A stretch of 54,600 nucleotides of DNA, taken from assembly GCA_043101615.1 (NCBI GenBank), contig JBICID010000141.1:1-54600 (forward strand), read 5' to 3'. The position numbers and the translations under genes were made by a program. Below, piece by piece: positions 1 to 10,790 of the stretch (its first letter is position 1; each line of letters starts with the position of its first letter). The notes beneath the pieces were generated by a model, which was given only the letters and a program-made list of their open reading frames with translations, ran no database searches and was not told the DNA's origin. This DNA comes from JBLHKT01 sp043101615. Lineage in GTDB: Bacteria > Planctomycetota > Phycisphaerae > Phycisphaerales > UBA1924.

Positions 1-125
1 ATGGACGTTGCTTGCTGATCGAGAGACTGGGCCCGTGAACCCCACGCACACCGGCTCTCGCCCCATCTCTTGGGAGCGGGGGCCGGTGCTTCTTTGCGCG
101 TCGCCCGGTATCCCCAGCACGCGTC

Positions 126-155
126 AATGAAAACACCCTTGCGGATGCAAGGGTG
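126..155 (-). terminator. Rho-independent terminator downstream of rpoD
   Basis: A perfect 9-bp stem (134-142 with 147-155) encloses a 4-nt loop. Read on the minus strand it is followed by TTTTCATT. It lies about 70 bp past the rpoD stop, in the right orientation to end that transcript. The C-rich trailer between the stop codon and this hairpin may also help termination. Confidence 0.7.
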
Positions 156-181
156 CGGGAAGTGTGCTTCGCGAGCCGGAG

Positions 182-222
182 GATGGGGAGTGGGGGAGTG
201 GGGGGGGTGGGGGTGGGGGGGG
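182..222 (+). repeat. G-run tract abutting the rpoD stop codon (G-quadruplex-like)
   Basis: The plus strand has five runs of four to eight G (185-188, 192-196, 200-207, 209-213, 215-222) separated by one to three bases. This meets the usual G-quadruplex pattern. The rpoD transcript has the complementary C-runs directly after its TAA. The tract is non-coding and sits between the stop codon and the terminator hairpin. Confidence 0.6.
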
Positions 223-2109
<1,887 letters not shown>

Positions 2110-2176
2110 GGATCGGTCTCCTGCCTGTCTGGGCCGCCCGCCGTCGTGGCGTGCGGGTACATCATTGGCCGGGGGC

Positions 2177-4057
2177 TCATGCCCGGCTCAGCAATCTGGT
2201 CTTTCGTTCCTGCTCACGCTCGCGGAGGGACCGGCGCATCTGCAGCTGGCGCGCCAGGTCCGGCTCGTCCTGGATCTGCTGCTCGGCCCGCTGCTTCTCG
2301 ATCGCCCACAGGCAGTCGGCCAGCAGGCGCCGCAGCGTGTCCCGGTCGTCGCCCGCGGCCCGCAGCGCGTGCAGGTGCAGGCGCGAGGCGAGCCGCTTGG
2401 CCGCGCCCACGGTCTCGGCGTCGAGCGGCGCGTCGGGGTCGTCGGCGTGGTCGTCGAGGGCGCCGTGCACGCCCGAGAGCGACGGGGCCTCCCCGTCGCA
2501 GGCGAGGAGGAGCACGGCGTCGGCGACGAGTCTGCACACGGGGGCAGTGTAGGAGTCGGTGGAGAACAGGTCGCGCTCGCCGTCGGACAGCTCGTTCCAC
2601 AGCGTGCCGTCGGCCAGCAGGCATGCCAGCGCCTGCTCGCGCGGGCCGAGCCTCGCGTCCGCCGGCGCGGGCTTGGGCTCCACGCTCCGCGACGGAGGAC
2701 GCGCCCCGCCGTCGCGCCCCGCCGGCAGCATGTCCAGCACGGTATTCACGTCCAGGCCGGCCGCCCCGGCCAGCAGGCGGGCCACCGTGATCTTGCGCGA
2801 CTGCGGGAGCCGGGCGATGCCGAGCTGCGCCAGCCGGTCGATCTCCGCCGCGAGCGCACGCTCCTGCGCCGCGGCGCCCTCGCCCGCCATCGTCCGGCGC
2901 AGCGTCTCGTAGCGGAACCGCAGCAGGTCGGGCGCGTCGGCGATGAGCCGGCGCAGTTGCTCCGTGCCCCCCTCGGTCTTCAGCAATTCGTCCGGGTCCT
3001 TGGCGTCGCCCAGGTCCGCGAGGTTGGCGAACTTGATGTCCAGCGCGCCGGCCCCCTCGGTCCGGAACAGGATGTCCTCGACGAGCTCGTCCAGCAGCCG
3101 GTCCATGCCGCGCGTCGCGGCCCGCTGACCCGCCTCGTCCCCGTCGAACAGCAGCACGATGGTGTGGCAGAGGCGCCTGAGCGCACGCGCGTGCCCCGGC
3201 GTGAGCGCGGTGCCCAGCGTGCCCACCACGTTCTCCAGCCCGGCCTGGTGGCAGGCGATCACGTCGGTGTACCCCTCGACCACCACCGCGCACTGCTCGC
3301 GCTTGATCGCGGGCAACGCCTGGTGCAGCCCGTACAGCGTCTCGGACTTGTTGAACAGCACCGTCTCCGGGCTGTTGAGGTACTTCGGCTCGTCCTCGGG
3401 GTCGATCTTGCGCCCGCCGAACGCGACCACGCGCCCCGTCTGGTCGTGGATCGGGAAGATCAGCCGGTTGCGCAGCGCGTCGTACGAGCCGCCGGAGTCA
3501 CGCGTCTTGAGCAGGCCGCCAGCGAGGAAGTCCGACTCGGACATCTTGGCGGACCGCAGTTTCAGCACCAGACCGTCCCACCGGTCCGGCGACGCCCCGA
3601 GCTGGAACCGCTCGACCATCTCCGGCGCGATGCCACGCTGCTCGATCACGTCCCGGGCCTCACGCCCGTGCTCGGCGTGGGTCAGCACCGACCGGAAGAA
3701 GCGGTTGGCGAAGTCGTTGGCGTCGGCGATGGTCCGCTTGGTCGGCTCGCCCGGGGCACGCTGCGGCACGTTCTGGCGCGTCAGCTCGATCCCCGCCCGC
3801 TCGGCGAGCAGCTCGAGCGCCTCCCGGAACCCGATCTTGTGGAACTCCTGCACGAACGTGAACACGTCCCCGCCCGCCTGGCACGAGAAGCAGTGGTAGA
3901 TCTGCTTGTGCGGCACCACGCACATCGAGGGCTTGTGGTCGTCGTGGAAGGGGCAGATACCGACGAACTCACGCCCCTTGGGCGTCAGGTGGACGACCTC
4001 GGCGACGACATCGACGATGTCGCTCGCGTCGCGGACTTTCTGTCGGTCGTCGTTCAT
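2177..4057 (-). CDS. dnaG: DNA primase DnaG
   Basis: DnaG makes RNA primers at the replication fork and is recruited by the DnaB helicase. The 626-residue protein begins with a CHC2 zinc-binding domain (Cys35, His38, Cys56, Cys59). The DnaG catalytic core follows, with the Toprim motifs VVVEGYTDVIACHQAG (about 258-273) and LLFDGDEAG (about 302-310). The C-terminal 200 residues are less conserved and would contain the helicase-interacting region. The frame stays open for 99 more codons upstream, but ATG 4057 is chosen because it has a GGGAG ribosome site and matches the family N-terminus. It lies directly upstream of rpoD on the same strand. Confidence 0.95.
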   Translation of the reverse strand: MNDDRQKVRDASDIVDVVAEVVHLTPKGREFVGICPFHDDHKPSMCVVPHKQIYHCFSCQAGGDVFTFVQEFHKIGFREALELLAERAGIELTRQNVPQRAPGEPTKRTIADANDFANRFFRSVLTHAEHGREARDVIEQRGIAPEMVERFQLGASPDRWDGLVLKLRSAKMSESDFLAGGLLKTRDSGGSYDALRNRLIFPIHDQTGRVVAFGGRKIDPEDEPKYLNSPETVLFNKSETLYGLHQALPAIKREQCAVVVEGYTDVIACHQAGLENVVGTLGTALTPGHARALRRLCHTIVLLFDGDEAGQRAATRGMDRLLDELVEDILFRTEGAGALDIKFANLADLGDAKDPDELLKTEGGTEQLRRLIADAPDLLRFRYETLRRTMAGEGAAAQERALAAEIDRLAQLGIARLPQSRKITVARLLAGAAGLDVNTVLDMLPAGRDGGARPPSRSVEPKPAPADARLGPREQALACLLADGTLWNELSDGERDLFSTDSYTAPVCRLVADAVLLLACDGEAPSLSGVHGALDDHADDPDAPLDAETVGAAKRLASRLHLHALRAAGDDRDTLRRLLADCLWAIEKQRAEQQIQDEPDLARQLQMRRSLREREQERKTRLLSRA

Positions 4058-4417
4058 GGCGCTCCCGAGCGGAGTGCTGGATATGCGAGGCGTCAACGCG
4101 TGACGCGTGGGGGGGAACGGATCTTCCCCGCCGATGGGCCGGGGGGATCGTGCTGTGTGGGCCCCTGGGGTCGCCTGAGAGGTGTGATCGGGCGGCCTGT
4201 GTCGCGCGGACGCGACGCCGTGATCCGTGGGGTGGCGACCCCTCGCCTGCTCTGAACAGTAGCACGGCTCCAGGGGCGAGCCAACAAAGCCGGTCGGGAC
4301 ACGACGCCCGCCACCCCGCGACCGCGCCAGACGCCCAATGTTGCCCGGATTCACACGCCACGGTCTGATAATGGTCGCCGCCCGAATCCACTATCCTTCT
4401 TCCGATCGGAGGCGACC
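4058..4417. other. 360-bp divergent intergenic region (dnaG / acyP)
   Basis: This is the longest gene-free stretch in the window and must hold the promoters for dnaG (leftward) and acyP (rightward). I see TTGCCC at 4341 with GATAAT at 4367-4372 upstream of acyP. There is also a loose nested inverted repeat: CTCGCC and GGCGAG flank TGCT...AGCA around 4255-4295. No small gene or RNA family is recognisable. Confidence 0.4.
4341..4372 (+). promoter_or_regulatory. Candidate sigma-70 promoter for acyP
   Basis: TTGCCC (4341-4346) resembles a -35 box and GATAAT (4367-4372, five of six to consensus) a -10 box. The 20-bp spacer is longer than ideal; TCTGAT at 4364 would give 17 bp. The acyP start codon is 45 bp downstream. 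The call is based on sequence resemblance only. Confidence 0.3.
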
Positions 4418-4687
4418 ATGCATCGACGCAGAATTCGGTTCGAGGGGCGCGTGCAGGGGGTCTTCTTCCGGGCCACCACGCGCCGGTGCGCCGCCGGCTT
4501 CGACGTGACCGGGTGGGTCCGCAACGAGCCCGACGGCACCGTGCTGCTGGAGGTGCAGGGGGCGCCCGACGAGGTGGAGCGGTTCCTCTCGCACCATCGC
4601 GAGCAGCGCCCGGGGCACGTGGAGCGGGAATCCGGGAAGGACATCCCCCCGGTCGAGGGTGAAACGGGCTTCGTCGTCGCGGGGTAG
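4418..4687 (+). CDS. acyP: Acylphosphatase
   Basis: This small cytosolic enzyme hydrolyses acyl phosphates such as carbamoyl phosphate. The 89 residues match the family length. They carry the first signature GRVQGVFFRATTRR, which includes the phosphate loop and the catalytic Arg, and GWVRNEPDGTVLLEVQG, which holds the catalytic Asn. GGAGG lies 5 bp before the ATG. The stop codon is TAG, which shows that amber is a working stop in this genome. The next gene starts 27 bp downstream, so the two are probably co-transcribed. Confidence 0.92.
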   Translation: MHRRRIRFEGRVQGVFFRATTRRCAAGFDVTGWVRNEPDGTVLLEVQGAPDEVERFLSHHREQRPGHVERESGKDIPPVEGETGFVVAG

Positions 4688-4714
4688 TCTGGCGTGACCG
4701 CAGAAAGGGACCGC

Positions 4715-6049
4715 ATGACGGCATCGGCAGAGTCAGGCAGGGCGCTGGGCGAGGGCGGGGCGCGCCCGGCCCCGGTCTCGAAGGCGGGGCGCATCGGCGC
4801 CCTGGACGTGGTGCGGGGCTTTGCGCTCCTGGGGATCCTGGGGCCCAACATCGTCAGCTTCGCCTGGCCGTCGCCCGTGATGTACGACCACGGGCTGATC
4901 GCCGAATCGATGCGGGTCACCGCGCCGGGCGACGCGGTGCACGCCCACGCCAACCGCCTGGCCGAGGAGATCGTCGGCATCTTCTTCTTCGGGAAGATGA
5001 TGTTCCTGTTCTCGCTGCTGTTCGGGGCGGGCGTGGTGATGTACGGCAAGAAGTTTCTGTCCGGCGAGACAGGTTCGGATTCGGCGGCCGGTGGCGGTGG
5101 GGCGGGCGGGGGGGGCGGGCGTCTCAGCGACGGCTGGTGGCTCTGGTACCGCCGGATGGGGTGGCTGCTGGCCTTCGGGCTGCTGCACGGCGTGCTGTTC
5201 TGGTACGGGGACATCCTGGTCTGGTACGCCGTCTGCGGGCTGGGCGTGGTCTGGTGGGCCCGCAAGCTCAGCGCGAGATGGCTGCTGCTCTTCGGCGGGG
5301 GGATCTACCTCGTGGGCACGCTGGTGCTGACCGGGCTGATGGCCCTGTGGATGCTGTCCGTGTCCGGCAACGACGACACCATGGCGCAGGCGATCGAGAC
5401 CGAGGCCGGCGCCTACCTCGGGTCGTACTGGGAGATGGTGCGCTACCGGGCGGTGTACCAGTTGCTGCTGATGTACCTGCTGGTGCTCCCCTTCGGGTTC
5501 TTCTGGCTGTGCACCGGGATCATGCTGCTCGGCATGGGGCTGACCAGGAACGGGGTGCTCACGGGCGCGCGGAGCCTGTCGTTCTACGCGTGGCTGGCGG
5601 CCCTGGGGCTGGGCGTGGGCCTGTACGGGACGATCCTGGTCAGGACCGTGCTCGACGAGCACGCCGGCCCGAACGCCGGGATGCTCTTCCAGGGCTTCGG
5701 GCAGTTCCTGGGCATCCCCACCTCGCTGGGCTACATGGCGATCCTGATTTTGCTGGTCAAGCTCGGCGCCCTGCGTCCCCTCACCGGGGCCCTCGCGTCG
5801 GTCGGACGCATGGCGCTCACCAACTACCTCCTCCAGACGGTGATCTGCACCACGCTGTTCTACACCCACGGGCTCGGCTGGTACGGGACGGTGCAGTACC
5901 CGGACCTCTGGCTGGTCATGGTCGGCGTCTGGGGCGTCAACATCGTCGTAAGTGTCTTGTGGCTCCGGTGGTTCCGTTTCGGCCCCATGGAGTGGCTGTG
6001 GCGCAGCCTGACCTACTGGAAGCCCCAGCCGATGCTGCGAAGGCTCTGA
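4715..6049 (+). CDS. DUF418 family integral membrane protein (YeiB-like)
   Basis: The 444 residues form a polytopic inner-membrane protein with about ten hydrophobic segments. The N-terminal motif RIGALDVVRGFALLGILGPN is typical of the DUF418/YeiB family (HGSNAT/acyltransferase-3-like fold), whose members are mostly uncharacterised. A Gly/Ser-rich cytoplasmic loop lies near residues 120-140. The C-terminal DUF418 part includes GRMALTNYLLQT. ATG 4715 is preferred over the upstream GTG at 4694 because AAAGGGA precedes it at suitable spacing. No substrate can be inferred. Confidence 0.85.
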   Translation: MTASAESGRALGEGGARPAPVSKAGRIGALDVVRGFALLGILGPNIVSFAWPSPVMYDHGLIAESMRVTAPGDAVHAHANRLAEEIVGIFFFGKMMFLFSLLFGAGVVMYGKKFLSGETGSDSAAGGGGAGGGGGRLSDGWWLWYRRMGWLLAFGLLHGVLFWYGDILVWYAVCGLGVVWWARKLSARWLLLFGGGIYLVGTLVLTGLMALWMLSVSGNDDTMAQAIETEAGAYLGSYWEMVRYRAVYQLLLMYLLVLPFGFFWLCTGIMLLGMGLTRNGVLTGARSLSFYAWLAALGLGVGLYGTILVRTVLDEHAGPNAGMLFQGFGQFLGIPTSLGYMAILILLVKLGALRPLTGALASVGRMALTNYLLQTVICTTLFYTHGLGWYGTVQYPDLWLVMVGVWGVNIVVSVLWLRWFRFGPMEWLWRSLTYWKPQPMLRRL

Positions 6050-6190
6050 CCCGGCGGGGCGCGCCGTGTGAAGAGTGTGTGCACGCGTGCGTTCGGGCGG
6101 GCGCGAGCGACCCGCCGGTTTGCCGCGCGGCGCGGGATGTGGTCTACTGTGGGGGCGAAGGACCGCACCTCTGGGAAAGGAGACCCGGAT

Positions 6191-6928
6191 ATGCCCGACA
6201 GCTTCCGCGTGCTGTGCTCGGATTTCTACATCAACCAGAAGCTCAGCGTGAAGCTGGACCTGCCGCGCAGCCGCGAGACGTCGCTGGACCTCTTCGAGCG
6301 ACTGCGCCGCGAGTTCCCCGAGATGCACTCCTTCCGGCGCCACAAGGAAGAGCTCGCCCTCGAGAGCCCGACCCAGGGCGTCCCGCACCGCTGGGCGGCC
6401 GTCCGCTCCAGCAACGTCCGCTCCGGCGTGGTCAACCCCGAGCACGAGGAGCAGGCCTACGGGCTGCACCGCACCATCCTCGAGGTCGCCCCGTACTACC
6501 TCTCCATCAGCGCCCTCGACATCGAGTACCTGGAGCTGCTCTACGGCTTCGACCTCGCCGCCGGCGGCTGCCACGACCGCATCGTCGCCGACGCCCTGCT
6601 CGCGGGCAGCCCGCTGGGCGGGCTGGCGAACCTGGACGGCGGGGAGCTTGTGGAGTTCCAGCCGCTGATCGGGGCCGTGCTCAGCGGCGACGACCACATC
6701 GAGGCCCACTTCGAGGTCAAGACGCGCTCCGGCGGTCGCGAGCGGGGCAACGGCGAGCCGATCAGCGTCTACCTGACCCTGCGTCAGTACGAGCCGGTGC
6801 GCGAGGTCAAGGAGCTGCTCGACCGGTTCGAGGCCTTCGCCGATCGGGGCCAGCAGCTCGTGTCGGAGCGGGTCGTGCCCGGCCTGCTGCAGCCGATCAA
6901 GGAATCGATCGTCTCGGGGAACCTCTGA
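6191..6928 (+). CDS. Conserved hypothetical protein, 245 aa
   Basis: I do not recognise a characterised family. It is a soluble, acidic protein without signal peptide or membrane segment, and looks like a single alpha/beta fold. Features include SALDIEYLELLYGFDLAAGG near the middle and FEVKTRSGGR in the third quarter. A helical C-terminus (REVKELLDRFEAFADRGQQL) may mediate oligomerisation. The start is supported by AAAGGAG upstream. The next gene begins 8 bp after its stop with its own GAGG, so the pair is one transcription unit. It is probably planctomycete-restricted; that is my impression, not a search result. Confidence 0.75.
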   Translation: MPDSFRVLCSDFYINQKLSVKLDLPRSRETSLDLFERLRREFPEMHSFRRHKEELALESPTQGVPHRWAAVRSSNVRSGVVNPEHEEQAYGLHRTILEVAPYYLSISALDIEYLELLYGFDLAAGGCHDRIVADALLAGSPLGGLANLDGGELVEFQPLIGAVLSGDDHIEAHFEVKTRSGGRERGNGEPISVYLTLRQYEPVREVKELLDRFEAFADRGQQLVSERVVPGLLQPIKESIVSGNL

Positions 6929-6936
6929 GGCCCCCG

Positions 6937-7431
6937 GTGCTCTCCGGCGCGGGCGCGATCGCACAGGGCCAGACCCCCACCGGGCAGATCCTGCTGTGGG
7001 TCTTCGTCCTGATCGTGGTGATCGTGCTGGGGGGGCTGGGCGTCATGGCCCTGCGCCGGCGCCTGCTGTCACGCGACGACGGCGCGGGCGCGTCCGGGCT
7101 CATGGACGAGATGCGCGCCATGCACGCGCGCGGCGAGCTCTCCGACGAGGAGTACGACCGGGTCCGCAAGCGCATGGCCGCTCGGGCCGCGGGGCGCGAC
7201 CCCGACGAGATCGCCCCCGCGATCCGCAAGGAGACCGAGCCGGGGGTGCTGCGGGCCCGCCCCGGGTACGACCTGACCGGCGAGCCCCTGCCCGAGCTGG
7301 GCGAGGGCAGGATGCCCGGCGACCGCGCCATCGGGCGGGGCCCGGACGGTCCAGGCCCGGGCCCGGAGACGGGCAACCCACCGGGAGGGTCCGGGGGCGG
7401 GGAGCCCCGCTCCGGGGATGGGTCTGGATAA
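6937..7431 (+). CDS. Small membrane-anchored protein with SHOCT-like motif
   Basis: The 164 residues start with one strong transmembrane segment (about 17-39, ILLWVFVLIVVIVLGGLGVM) followed by basic residues. A short helical motif follows, roughly MDEMRAMHARGELSDEEYD, which matches the SHOCT pattern of short C-terminal oligomerisation domains. The rest is Pro/Gly-rich and disordered. The GTG start has GAGG 6 bp upstream, overlapping the previous gene's end region, so translation is likely coupled. Function unknown. The SHOCT label rests on motif shape only. Confidence 0.65.
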   Translation: MLSGAGAIAQGQTPTGQILLWVFVLIVVIVLGGLGVMALRRRLLSRDDGAGASGLMDEMRAMHARGELSDEEYDRVRKRMAARAAGRDPDEIAPAIRKETEPGVLRARPGYDLTGEPLPELGEGRMPGDRAIGRGPDGPGPGPETGNPPGGSGGGEPRSGDGSG

Positions 7432-7674
7432 CCGTCATGGCCGGATTGTGCGTCGGAATCCGCGTGATTTGCTTCGCGAATGGGTGTGGTAGCGCGGCGC
7501 GTGACCGACTACGCTGATGGATGTCGGGGGAGGATTGTGCGGGCGAGCGTCCCGCGTGCCGCCCGGTCCGGGTGGATCATCGACGCGCGAGCGTCGATGG
7601 ATTGAGGAACCGATCCGAGCCGGGGGCGACGCCCCGTGACCCAGGCCCCACGCACCGGGGATGACGAGGACGAG
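7432..7674. other. 243-bp leader region of clpX
   Basis: The interval separates the SHOCT-like gene from clpX. It contains TACGCT at 7510-7515, a -10-like element also seen just before rsmH. No convincing -35 is visible at standard spacing. There is no small gene that I can support. Confidence 0.3.
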
Positions 7675-9105
<1,431 letters not shown>

Positions 9106-9196
9106 GGATTATCCGAGTCTGATTCCATTCGACAACGGCACGGTCCCGTCGCCTGCGCTCCGGGCTCGTTGTGCTCGATCGCGGGAACCCTGCGAG

Positions 9197-9216
9197 CCCT
9201 CCGCGCAGGCGGAGGG
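9197..9216. terminator. Hairpin between convergent genes
   Basis: A perfect 8-bp stem (CCCTCCGC and GCGGAGGG) with a GCAG loop lies between clpX and the convergent gene at 9282. There is no T-tract on either side, so intrinsic termination is uncertain. It may be a bidirectional barrier or a weak terminator. Confidence 0.35.
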
Positions 9217-9281
9217 ACCCGGGCACCGTCGCGATACTCAAACACGTCTGGGCGAAGCGCGACCGCTGGCAGCGGTGTGTC

Positions 9282-10739
9282 TCAGTTCAGGGCGTCGGTC
9301 AGCCAGTGGGTCCGACCCTCGATCTCGACGGGGCGTGACAGGTGCACCCGCAGGTCCGAGTCGAGCAGCGCCCGGGCCTCGGGCGCGGTGCGGGTCAGCA
9401 GGTGCAGCACCGGGGCGTGGTCCTCGTCCGGATCGGGCGACGGCAGCGCGAGGTCGGGCTCGGCCCGCAGCAGCAGGTCCAGGTGGGCTCGCGTCCACGC
9501 CGCGGCGGCGACGAGGCGGTCCACCCGCGCCGCGTGGCTCGTCTGCCCGGTGTGCTCGGTGAGCAGGTGCAGACGCCCACGCTCGTCCGAGGCGAACTCG
9601 ACGCCGGGCGTGTAGGGGCAGGTAGTCGCCAGTCGGCGCAGCCCGGGCACGCGTGCCGCGAGCGTCGGGGCGGCGACGGACACAGGCGTGCCGGCGTCCA
9701 CGCCCGCGGGCCTGCGTGCGTGCGTGCCGCCGGCCACGGGCCTGACCACCACCTCCGGAGCACGCTCGTGCACGGGCTCCTCGCCGGCGTCAACGCTCGC
9801 GTGCTCGAACCGGCCGGGAGCGCTCACGGGCGCCGAGCCCGGAATCGGGGCGGGCGATGGGTCAGTGGGCGGAGCAGCGGCCGGTGCGGTCTCGACGCCG
9901 ACGAGGCGCAGGTCCGCGCCGGGCTCACGCCGTGGCGAGGGCTCGGGGCCGTGGGTTGCGCTGCGCCGGTCGGCGTGCGTCGGTGCCAGCAGATCGATGA
10001 TGTCGGAGACCGACTCGCCCGACTCGCCCCGGAAGAGCGTGACGCTCGGGCACGAGTCCAGGCGCGCCGGGCCGGTGATGATGTCCACGGGGCGCTGCAG
10101 GAACGAGCCCGCGGCCGAGGACAGCTTGTGGTGCGCCGCCTCCGCCGCCTCCTCGGTCGCCCCCATGATCGCCAGACGCAGGTGCGGGCCCTCGTCCAGG
10201 TCGAAGGAGCGGTCCCACGCCCCGGCCAGGGACTTGAGCAGCCGGTACGACGCGACCAGCGCCGCCTCGTCCGCCCCGGTCAGGATCGTCACACGGTCCA
10301 CCGTCGAGTCCTCCGCCAGCGCGGGCTCCGCGGTCTCGTTCACGCGCAGGATGAAGCGTGACGCGTCCAGGCGGGCCCGGCGGACCGCGTCCCCGAGTGT
10401 CGGGGCCTGGGTCGCGTCGGCGCGACCGACCAGGTCCACGGAGGCGATATCGGGCGCCAGGCGCAGCAGCGCGACGGGCGCATCGAGCTGCGCCGCGACC
10501 ATCGAGGCGTACTGCTTGAGCCACAGCCCGGCCCGGACCGGCAGGTGCCCCAGCAGCACCAGCTCCAGGGCCGGTCGGGACGCGACCGCGGGTCGAGCGG
10601 CCCGCCGTGTCCGCTCGGGCTCGTGCCGGTGGGGCGACGCGGGAGGGGCGAGCTCGGAATCGCCCAGGAAGAGGTCGGCGAGGGCGTCGTACTCGCCCTG
10701 GTCCAAGCCGCCGAAGCCGGTGTGTTCGTCGTGTGTCAT
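9282..10739 (-). CDS. Hypothetical protein paired with the ParA-CBM fusion; possible P-loop-less ParA relative
   Basis: The 485 residues match no family I know. Residues about 58-110 read like the opening of a ParA/MinD fold: a hydrophobic strand (LELVLLGHL), a loop where the deviant Walker A should be but without Lys or Gly-Lys-Thr, a helix, then VALLRLAPD. Sequence to about 245 looks alpha/beta. Residues about 260-350 are a Pro/Ala-rich linker, and the C-terminal 130 residues form a second compact part. The gene starts 51 bp after the stop of the ParA-CBM gene on the same strand, so the two are probably co-expressed. The fold proposal is inference. Confidence 0.7.
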   Translation of the reverse strand: MTHDEHTGFGGLDQGEYDALADLFLGDSELAPPASPHRHEPERTRRAARPAVASRPALELVLLGHLPVRAGLWLKQYASMVAAQLDAPVALLRLAPDIASVDLVGRADATQAPTLGDAVRRARLDASRFILRVNETAEPALAEDSTVDRVTILTGADEAALVASYRLLKSLAGAWDRSFDLDEGPHLRLAIMGATEEAAEAAHHKLSSAAGSFLQRPVDIITGPARLDSCPSVTLFRGESGESVSDIIDLLAPTHADRRSATHGPEPSPRREPGADLRLVGVETAPAAAPPTDPSPAPIPGSAPVSAPGRFEHASVDAGEEPVHERAPEVVVRPVAGGTHARRPAGVDAGTPVSVAAPTLAARVPGLRRLATTCPYTPGVEFASDERGRLHLLTEHTGQTSHAARVDRLVAAAAWTRAHLDLLLRAEPDLALPSPDPDEDHAPVLHLLTRTAPEARALLDSDLRVHLSRPVEIEGRTHWLTDALN

Positions 10740-10790
10740 GCCCCGCGATCCTCCGCTCGGGCGCCCTTCCGTGGGCGAGGGGTGTGTGTC

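Noticed and set aside
4255..4295. Nested inverted repeat near dnaG considered as an SOS (LexA) box
   Set aside because: The half-sites do not match known LexA operators, and the symmetry is imperfect. It is left as an unassigned feature of the intergenic region.
5137..6936. Plus-strand frame overlapping the DUF418 gene
   Set aside because: It is out of frame with two well-supported genes. Only its final 164 codons (from GTG 6937) have a ribosome site and a sensible protein.
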